Origin: Salibacteraceae bacterium
Lineage (GTDB): Bacteria > Bacteroidota > Bacteroidia > Flavobacteriales_G > Salibacteraceae
DNA: 5,394 nucleotides
Reading direction: 5' to 3'
Assembly (NCBI GenBank): GCA_023262195.1
Contig: JALRDM010000415.1
Location: 1 to 5,394 of the forward strand
The notes under the pieces were generated by a model, which was not told the origin of the DNA, made no database searches, and worked only from the letters and a program-made list of their open reading frames with translations. Below are positions 1-4,206 of this stretch, piece after piece; the stretch's first letter is position 1, and each line of letters begins with the position of its first letter. The position numbers and the translations under genes are program-made.

Positions 1-1
1 T

Positions 2-106
2 AGATTCCCAATTCATGTGGATTTTACTGGCCAGAGTCTTGCTACCACTTTGCAGGAAAATCTTTCGCTAATTCTTGATGAGTCGCCAAGGATTATTCTA
101 GAATAA
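2..106 (+). CDS. Phosphoribosyltransferase, PyrR-like, C-terminal end (partial)
   Basis: Only the last 34 codons and the TAA stop (104-106) are inside the window; the start lies beyond the left edge. The frame is open from position 2 and begins RFPIHVDFTGQSLATTLQEN, ending in IILE. The pattern 'FP+h.DF.G.sL.TTLqE' resembles the C-terminus of PyrR-type phosphoribosyltransferases, where a similar 'LPI..DFVGKNIPTS..E' segment closes the fold. From memory, a phosphoribosyltransferase of this kind often sits next to shikimate kinase in Bacteroidota, which supports the call. The catalytic PRPP loop is outside the window, so activity and substrate cannot be judged. The gene runs convergently into aroK and overlaps it by 14 bp. 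The assignment rests on a short tail and is moderate. Confidence 0.55.
   Translation, partial: RFPIHVDFTGQSLATTLQENLSLILDESPRIILE
93..106. repeat. 14-bp perfect palindrome holding both convergent stop codons
   Basis: TTATTCTAGAATAA equals its own reverse complement. It spans exactly the overlap of the phosphoribosyltransferase and aroK reading frames: the plus-strand TAA occupies its last three bases, and the aroK TAA (minus strand) occupies its first three. Both proteins therefore end in the same residues, Leu-Glu-stop. In RNA it could form a 5-bp A/U stem with a CUAG loop, extended by a few A-U and G-U pairs beyond one mismatch, then a short U-run on the plus strand (108-111). That is at best a weak bidirectional terminator. 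Confidence 0.6.
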
Positions 107-623
107 GTTTTAACGATTCCCACAAGCTTTGCGCGTCTAAGTCTTTGGCATTTACATGCACTTGTGCTTGGGCGTATTGATGTTCACGCTCTTCAATCAA
201 TCGGCTTAGATGTGCTTCGAGTTCTTCTTTTGACCTTGAGTTGTTAACCAAAGGACGCGTAGAATTTGGTTTATAGATTCTGCTTGATATGAATTTTGGC
301 TCTGCTTTAATGTAGACGCAAATGCCATAACGCAGCAGTTCGTCCATCGAGTCCAGGTTTGTAAGGAATCCGCCACCAGTGGAGATTATCAGATCACTTT
401 CATCAGCCAGCAGTGCATTATAAAGTGCAGCTTCATGTTTTCTAAACTCTTCCTCTCCTTCTTCCTCAAAAATTTGGTTGATGGATTTGCCAACCCTTCG
501 TTCAATTTCTTGATCGGTGTCTATATGGTCATAAGCCGATAATCGAGCCAGCTTTTTGCCTAAGGTAGATTTTCCCACACCCATCATGCCTACTAAAAAA
601 ATCTTTTTTCCTTTGAATGCCAT
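93..623 (-). CDS. aroK: Shikimate kinase
   Basis: Phosphorylates shikimate at the 3-hydroxyl using ATP, the fifth step of the shikimate pathway to chorismate and the aromatic amino acids; cytoplasmic. The 176-aa length is typical of the family. Visible motifs are the P-loop GMMGVGKST (residues 12-20), the shikimate/Mg-binding DTD (Asp35, Asp37), Arg61 in FRKHE, the Gly-rich ISTGGGF (80-86), the lid-region RPLV (123-126), and a C-terminal R-E-H-Q-Y segment (147-151) where the family has its substrate/adenine-contacting Arg. All key residues are present. The start is the ATG at 621-623, which places the P-loop at the usual distance from the N-terminus; no Shine-Dalgarno sequence is seen. It diverges from the GNAT gene across 60 bp and converges on the PyrR-like gene with a 14-bp overlap. 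The name aroK rather than aroL follows the common default. Confidence 0.95.
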   Translation of the reverse strand: MAFKGKKIFLVGMMGVGKSTLGKKLARLSAYDHIDTDQEIERRVGKSINQIFEEEGEEEFRKHEAALYNALLADESDLIISTGGGFLTNLDSMDELLRYGICVYIKAEPKFISSRIYKPNSTRPLVNNSRSKEELEAHLSRLIEEREHQYAQAQVHVNAKDLDAQSLWESLKLILE

Positions 624-683
624 CGATGGTCAAATTTCAATGAAATATACTTTTAATTTGACGTTTTTCTCTGAATTAACCCC
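624..683. promoter_or_regulatory. Divergent promoter region of aroK and the GNAT gene
   Basis: This 60-bp A/T-rich gap must hold the 5' signals of both genes. It carries a perfect 8-bp inverted repeat, GTCAAATT (629-636) and AATTTGAC (655-662), with an 18-bp spacer. Each arm reads as an imperfect Bacteroidota -7 box (TAnnTTTG) pointing toward its own gene: TTAATTTG at 653-660 on plus, and GAAATTTG at 638-631 on minus, each 7 of 8. Other imperfect candidates are TACTTTTA (648-655, plus) and TATATTTC (649-642, minus). No convincing -33 TTTG element was found for any of them, so the exact promoters remain unassigned. Confidence 0.35.
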
Positions 684-1853
684 ATGCACACTGTAGAAGT
701 TAGAAACAAGCCTGAAATTGAGGAGTTTCTGAGACTTCCGTATCGTATCTATGCTAGTGACCCGAATTGGATTCCACATTTGAGGCAAGACATCGAGGCA
801 GTGTTTGATAAAAAATTAAACAAGTTTTGGCGGCATGGTGAGGCCGTAAGATGGATTCTTAAAGATGATGCAGGACAAACGATTGGGCGCGTGGCTGCAT
901 TTGTTAATAAAAAAGCGACCAAAGAAAATAAGCAGCCTACTGGCGGGTGTGGCTTCTTTGAGTGCATCCACAATCAAGATGCCGCAAATGTGCTTTTGGA
1001 TACAGCTCGAGATTGGCTCAAATCAAAAGGAATGGCTGCAATGGATGGGCCGATAAATTTTGGTGAAAAGGACAAATTCTGGGGGTTAATCACTGAAAAT
1101 TTTGACTTGCCGCCCTACTATGGTCAGAACTATAACCCAGCCTATTACAATAGTCTTTTTACGGAATATGGATTCAAGGTTTATTACAACCAATTCATTT
1201 TTTACCGCGCAGTCAACGACCCATTGCAAGAGAAATTTAATGAGCGTGCCAACAGGCTCATGGCAGATCCTGATTACACGTGTATCCACATTAATAAGCG
1301 GCAGCTTGAAAAGTTCGCTGAAGATTTCAGAATCGTTTACAATAGAGCTTGGGTGACCCACGAAAATTTTAAGGGCATGTCCAAGGAGCAGTCCAGAAGT
1401 ATTATGAACCGGTTAAAACCCGTGCTAGACGAGAAGCTAATCTGGTTTGCATACCATAAGGATAAACCTGTTGGGTTTTATATCTCACTCCCCGAACTGA
1501 ATGAGATTTTCAAAGAAGTAGGCGATAACCTCAACTGGTTTGGAAAGCTAAAGTTTCTCTACTATAAATGGACGAAGAAGCGTGTTAACTCTTTCGGTGT
1601 TGCCTTTGGAATCGATCCTGATTATCAAGGTAAGGGAATGGAAGGCCTCATCTTTAAAAACATGGAAAATGTCATTCAAAAGCAGAAGCTTTACGAAGGC
1701 ATCATCATCACCTGGATTGGAGACTTCAACCCAAAAATGATCGCGATTATTGAAGCATTAGGTGGCACCAAGATGCGGCAAATGGCCACTTATCGTTATC
1801 TATTTGATCGCAGCGCACCCTTTGAACGATCGCCAATAATTGATGGTCATTAG
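684..1853 (+). CDS. GNAT-family N-acetyltransferase, YghO-like (389 aa)
   Basis: Resembles the long (about 380-390 aa) GNAT-like proteins related to E. coli YghO; substrate unknown, probably cytoplasmic. The N-terminal half shows the family signatures LPYRIYASDPNWIPHL (18-33), an IGRVAAFVN strand (67-75), DGPINFGEKDKFWGLI (121-136) and a PPYYGQNYNPAYY segment (143-155). The C-terminal half carries a recognisable acetyl-CoA loop, GIDPDYQGKGMEG (309-321, Q315-G-K-G318), then a WIGDFNPKM strand-helix (344-352), a GG turn (360-361) and the closing YRYLFDRS. The two halves look like two GNAT-type modules, with only the second keeping the Q/R-x-x-G-x-G/A motif. The ATG at 684 is 30 codons before the conserved DPNW; no Shine-Dalgarno sequence is seen. 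It is divergent from aroK and followed in the same frame, 120 bp later, by a glycosyltransferase. Family assignment is good; biochemical role is unknown. Confidence 0.8.
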   Translation: MHTVEVRNKPEIEEFLRLPYRIYASDPNWIPHLRQDIEAVFDKKLNKFWRHGEAVRWILKDDAGQTIGRVAAFVNKKATKENKQPTGGCGFFECIHNQDAANVLLDTARDWLKSKGMAAMDGPINFGEKDKFWGLITENFDLPPYYGQNYNPAYYNSLFTEYGFKVYYNQFIFYRAVNDPLQEKFNERANRLMADPDYTCIHINKRQLEKFAEDFRIVYNRAWVTHENFKGMSKEQSRSIMNRLKPVLDEKLIWFAYHKDKPVGFYISLPELNEIFKEVGDNLNWFGKLKFLYYKWTKKRVNSFGVAFGIDPDYQGKGMEGLIFKNMENVIQKQKLYEGIIITWIGDFNPKMIAIIEALGGTKMRQMATYRYLFDRSAPFERSPIIDGH

Positions 1854-1973
1854 CCCGAAGGCAATACGTAACATTGCACCCTCAAATTTCCTGCTACGCT
1901 GGAAACAGAAAATCCATATCAGCATAAACTCGCGATAGCGCTACTTTGCTACAACAATCGAGACTTACTCGAA
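1854..1973 (+). other. Gap before the glycosyltransferase; holds its in-frame N-terminal coding extension
   Basis: The GNAT frame ends at TAG (1851-1853) and meets a second in-frame stop, TAA, at 1869-1871. From 1872 the same frame is open straight into the glycosyltransferase. Its last 16 codons (1926-1973) read KLAIALLCYNNRDLLE, the expected first beta strand and helix of a GT-A fold. No ATG, GTG or TTG exists in this frame between 1872 and 1974; the nearest near-cognate options are CTG (1899) and ATA (1935). A weak stem (GCAAT at 1861-1865 with ATTGC at 1873-1877) has no T-tract, so I see no terminator, and the two genes are probably co-transcribed. Confidence 0.7.
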
Positions 1974-2951
1974 ATGTTTTTGCCAAAGGTGTTGGCTACC
2001 ATGCCAGCGAGAAATGACGTAGCCCTATATGTGATTGACAATGCATCTACAGATACCACTCAAGAGTATCTAGCATCTTTTAAAGATCAGATTCATGTCA
2101 TCACCATTAAGGAAAACCGAGGGTTTACCAATGGATATAAGGTTGGTTTGGCTCAAATTAATACCGAAATATTTTGTTTGCTCAGCTCTGATGTGGAAGT
2201 GAATGAAGGCTGGATAGAGCCCGTACTTGAAATGTTTGAGGAACGAAAGAAGCTGGCCATTGTTCAGCCAAAAATCAAATCGTGGCATCGCAAAGATGAG
2301 TTTGAGTATGCTGGGGCATGCGGTGGATATATCGATAAACTAGGCTATCCTTTTTGTCGTGGTAGGATTTTCTACGATGTAGAAAAGGATGAAGGGCAAT
2401 ATAAGGATCCATTGGAAATATTCTGGGCATCTGGAGCGTGCTTTTTTATACGCGCCAACCTCTATCACAGTTCAGGAGGACTCGATGATGATTTTTATGC
2501 CCACATGGAGGAAATCGATCTATGCTGGCGGCTTAAAAACCAAGGTTACAGCATCATGGTTTGTCCACAGAGCGAGGTTTTTCACGTAGGTGGTGCAGTA
2601 ATTGCCTATGGAAGCCCTCAGAAGGTATATCGCAACCATCGGAACAACTTGATAATGATGATGAAAAACTATCCAAGTAATGAGGTAGTTCAAAAAATCA
2701 TCATCCGCTTATTTATGGACGCTCCTGCCTTTGTGAATATGCTTTTGCGCGGTCAAATCAGGGCATCGTTTTCTATCATTTCTGCGCATTGGAACTTTTT
2801 CATCAACCTTCCAAAATGGATTAAAAAACGGAAAGAAATTCAGCAAACCGCCCTACACTACACGCAGTCTGGGGTTTATCAAAAATCCATCGTTGCGGAT
2901 TATTTCATTCGAGGCAAACGCAAGTTTTCTGACCTCGATTGGAAGCCTTAA
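1974..2951 (+). CDS. Glycosyltransferase family 2 (WbbL/rhamnosyltransferase-like); start codon apparently lost
   Basis: Probably moves a sugar from a nucleotide-sugar donor onto a surface polysaccharide or glycoconjugate, at the cytoplasmic face of the inner membrane. Motifs counted from the ATG at 1974 are: VIDNASTD (20-27, nucleotide binding), NRGFTNGYKVGL (48-59), LLSSDVEV (69-76, the DxD-equivalent site with its final Asp kept), WASGACFFIR (151-160), GGLDDDFYAHMEEIDLCWR (168-186, ending in the conserved E-x-D), FHVGG (203-207) and YRNHRNNLIMMMKN (219-232). Inserts and a basic C-terminus follow. Starting at 1974 removes the first beta strand of the GT-A fold, which is encoded in frame just upstream (1926-1973) without a usable start. 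With that strand restored the protein would be about 342 aa, close to the family norm. The rest of the frame is intact to TAA at 2949-2951. It is either a start-loss allele, a gene using a non-standard start, or a sequencing error. Donor and acceptor are not predictable. Confidence 0.85.
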   Translation: MFLPKVLATMPARNDVALYVIDNASTDTTQEYLASFKDQIHVITIKENRGFTNGYKVGLAQINTEIFCLLSSDVEVNEGWIEPVLEMFEERKKLAIVQPKIKSWHRKDEFEYAGACGGYIDKLGYPFCRGRIFYDVEKDEGQYKDPLEIFWASGACFFIRANLYHSSGGLDDDFYAHMEEIDLCWRLKNQGYSIMVCPQSEVFHVGGAVIAYGSPQKVYRNHRNNLIMMMKNYPSNEVVQKIIIRLFMDAPAFVNMLLRGQIRASFSIISAHWNFFINLPKWIKKRKEIQQTALHYTQSGVYQKSIVADYFIRGKRKFSDLDWKP

Positions 2952-2953
2952 TC

Positions 2954-2995
2954 CTATCCTTTGGATAGCCGTGCCAATCGATTGGCCTCTTTCAT
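2954..2995 (+). terminator. Possible terminator structure for the glycosyltransferase transcript
   Basis: Two adjacent dyads lie just past the glycosyltransferase stop. The first is CTATCC-TTT-GGATAG (2954-2968, 6-bp stem, 3-nt loop). The second is the 14-bp perfect palindrome GCCAATCGATTGGC (2973-2986), followed on the plus strand by a pyrimidine-rich run, CTCTTTCATTTCTT. The second could act as a modest intrinsic terminator. Both dyads lie inside the last codons of the convergent minus-strand gene, so they must also encode its C-terminus. Confidence 0.35.
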
Positions 2996-3511
2996 TTCTT
3001 GGTTTAGGGTTTTAAAGTCAAGGTCGTCCTTATTTGCCTCTAGGTACGTGCACAGCATAATGGCGCGCCTGACTTTGATTTCAGCGCTTTTCACATTATC
3101 TGCCCAATAAATTAGTGAACGTTTTTTGCCAGGCGTTAACCCGTCAAACACGCGTTTCGCTTCATCAAATTGATTCATCACCTCCGCAAACTCATCGCTC
3201 ATGGTCATGCCCAATTCGCTTTTATCTTGTTCGATTTGAAATTCGATTTCTTCTCCAAGCACCAAGCCTATTTTCTTGCATCGACTTTCATTTAGGATAA
3301 TGAAATAATCTCCTTTTCCATCGGATAACATGGTACAGTTAGAACTTGGCAACCCTGAAAGAGAGCAGATAATTCGCTTGTTTCCACCATCAATCAAATA
3401 GGTTTCGTCAGCGCTGGAAATTGGCACACCTTTATACCAAACTTGTGAAGGTATTCGCGTGAGTGTTGACTTCAGTTTGAGCAAGTATTCGAGATCTTGG
3501 ATCGAGGTCAA
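2954..3511 (-). CDS. YdeI/OmpD-associated family protein (DUF1905 + OmdA)
   Basis: The family is linked to bacteriocin/peptide resistance in some Enterobacteria, but the biochemical function is unknown; no signal peptide, so probably cytoplasmic. The N-terminal part fits DUF1905: a beta-rich segment with GGNKRIICSLSGLP (42-55), GDYFIILNESRCKKIGL (67-83) and GEEIEFQIEQDKSELG (86-101). The C-terminal part fits the OmdA helical domain: FDGLTPGKKRSLIYWADNVK (122-141) with its RSLIYW core, and KVRRAIMLCTYLE (146-158). A KTLNQEMKEANR tail follows. There is no ATG in frame before residue 61, so the start must be TTG. The coordinates give the longest form (TTG at 3511-3509). A second TTG at 3484-3482 would give MLKLKSTLTR, which matches my recollection of how relatives begin, and is at least as likely (176 aa). 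It converges on the glycosyltransferase with a 2-bp gap and lies just past the terminator of the gene upstream, so it needs its own promoter. Confidence 0.8.
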   Translation of the reverse strand: MTSIQDLEYLLKLKSTLTRIPSQVWYKGVPISSADETYLIDGGNKRIICSLSGLPSSNCTMLSDGKGDYFIILNESRCKKIGLVLGEEIEFQIEQDKSELGMTMSDEFAEVMNQFDEAKRVFDGLTPGKKRSLIYWADNVKSAEIKVRRAIMLCTYLEANKDDLDFKTLNQEMKEANRLARLSKG

Positions 3512-3532
3512 AGAAAAGACAATGTATAAAAT

Positions 3533-3565
3533 AGGAGACCTTTTGGTCTCCTTGGTTTTTTAAAA
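3533..3565 (-). terminator. Rho-independent terminator, possibly bidirectional
   Basis: AGGAGACC (3533-3540) and GGTCTCCT (3545-3552) form a perfect 8-bp stem around a TTTT loop. Read on the minus strand, the hairpin lies 23 bp past the DUF5606 stop codon, is preceded by an A-run and is followed by TATTTTATA, ending that transcript. On the plus strand the same stem is followed by TGG then six Ts, an even better tail, so it could also stop rightward transcripts. It separates the DUF5606 gene from the OmdA-type gene. Confidence 0.75.
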
Positions 3566-3574
3566 CTGTCTTGA

Positions 3575-4141
3575 TTAGCTTCCTCTTTGGGCGCCACCAG
3601 CCTTTCTGGGAGACGAAGCCCCTGAGCTTGCTTTATTCTGTGGTGCTGGTTTAGCTACCTTTTTTGGCGCGGCTTTTTTTGTGGTTTTCTTTTTGGCGGC
3701 AGGTTTTTCATCACCCTTTTTATCCGCTTCTTTCTCGCCTTCATTTTCTCCTTCTTCCGTTGGGTCGTATGAATCAAATTCAATAAGTGTATTGTACCAC
3801 TTGATCACCTTAATCATATCACTCACATAAACGCGCTCTTGATCATAGTCCGGTAATACCGATTCAAAATAAGCCTTGATTTCTGCCTTATGAGCCTTGC
3901 TATCTATGGCCTGCTTGCCGTTTTCCTTCTCGTAAATCTTTTTGAACACATCATTCAACGGCATCTCTGCATCGTTGGTATAAATGCTAATCTCTTCTAA
4001 GGCACTCACCTTTGTCGCTCCATGTACTGGGAACCTCTTTTTATCGGCAATACCTTCTACGATAATGCCATTTTTCATTTGTCCTACAAGCTTGAAAAGT
4101 CCTGATTTACCAGAAACTGAGAGTATTTGATCTAGCGCCAT
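3575..4141 (-). CDS. DUF5606 family protein with charged, Lys/Ala-rich C-terminal tail
   Basis: Function unknown; a Bacteroidota family, probably cytoplasmic or nucleoid-associated. With ATG at 4141-4139 the protein is 188 aa and begins MALDQILSVSGKSGLFKL, where relatives typically begin. The frame could extend to a TTG at 4174, but that codon lies inside the best promoter -7 box, so the ATG is preferred. The conserved core (residues 1-125) includes SGKSGLFKLVGQ (10-21), ADKKRFPVHG (32-41), SIYTNDAEMPLNDVFKKIYE (52-71), AEIKAYFESVLPDYDQERVY (86-105) and IKWYNTL (113-119). The remainder is low complexity: an acidic stretch rich in Glu, Gly and Lys (127-146), then a Lys/Ala/Pro stretch resembling histone H1 or bacterial Hc1-like tails (147-166), then a Ser/Gly/Arg end. 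The tail suggests a nucleic acid or acidic partner, but that is inference. It stands 54 bp downstream of the T9SS-protein gene and ends in a strong terminator. Confidence 0.82.
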   Translation of the reverse strand: MALDQILSVSGKSGLFKLVGQMKNGIIVEGIADKKRFPVHGATKVSALEEISIYTNDAEMPLNDVFKKIYEKENGKQAIDSKAHKAEIKAYFESVLPDYDQERVYVSDMIKVIKWYNTLIEFDSYDPTEEGENEGEKEADKKGDEKPAAKKKTTKKAAPKKVAKPAPQNKASSGASSPRKAGGAQRGS

Positions 4142-4171
4142 ATATAGGTTGCTATTTAAAAATTTGGTGGG

Positions 4172-4206
4172 CAAAAATAGTTTTATCCATTTATGCTAGT
4201 TGTCAA
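4172..4206 (-). promoter_or_regulatory. Bacteroidota-type promoter for the DUF5606 gene
   Basis: On the minus strand TATTTTTG (4179-4172) is a perfect match to the -7 element TAnnTTTG. TTG within TTGACAA (TTG at 4206-4204) serves as a possible -33 element. The 24-bp spacing is slightly longer than the usual range of about 17-23, so the -33 assignment is less certain. Transcription would start near 4165, giving a leader of roughly 25 nt before the ATG at 4141. The -33 part overlaps the 3' end of the T9SS-protein gene. Confidence 0.5.

Noticed and set aside
1086..1361. Overlapping open frames inside the acetyltransferase (minus 1086-1361, plus 1102-1356, minus 749-973, plus 865-1056)
   Set aside because: They lie fully within a well-supported 389-aa gene, show no family motifs and have shadow-frame composition.
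1861..1877. GCAAT...ATTGC stem after the acetyltransferase as a terminator
   Set aside because: Only a 5-bp stem with a 7-nt loop and no T-tract follows.
1942..1948. TACTTTG as a -7 promoter box giving a transcript that starts the glycosyltransferase at ATG 1974
   Set aside because: It lacks one base of TAnnTTTG and sits within codons of the conserved LLCYNN strand, so it is better explained as coding sequence.
4172..4174. TTG as the start of the DUF5606 gene
   Set aside because: It lies inside the -7 promoter element and adds 11 residues not expected in the family; ATG 4141 fits better.
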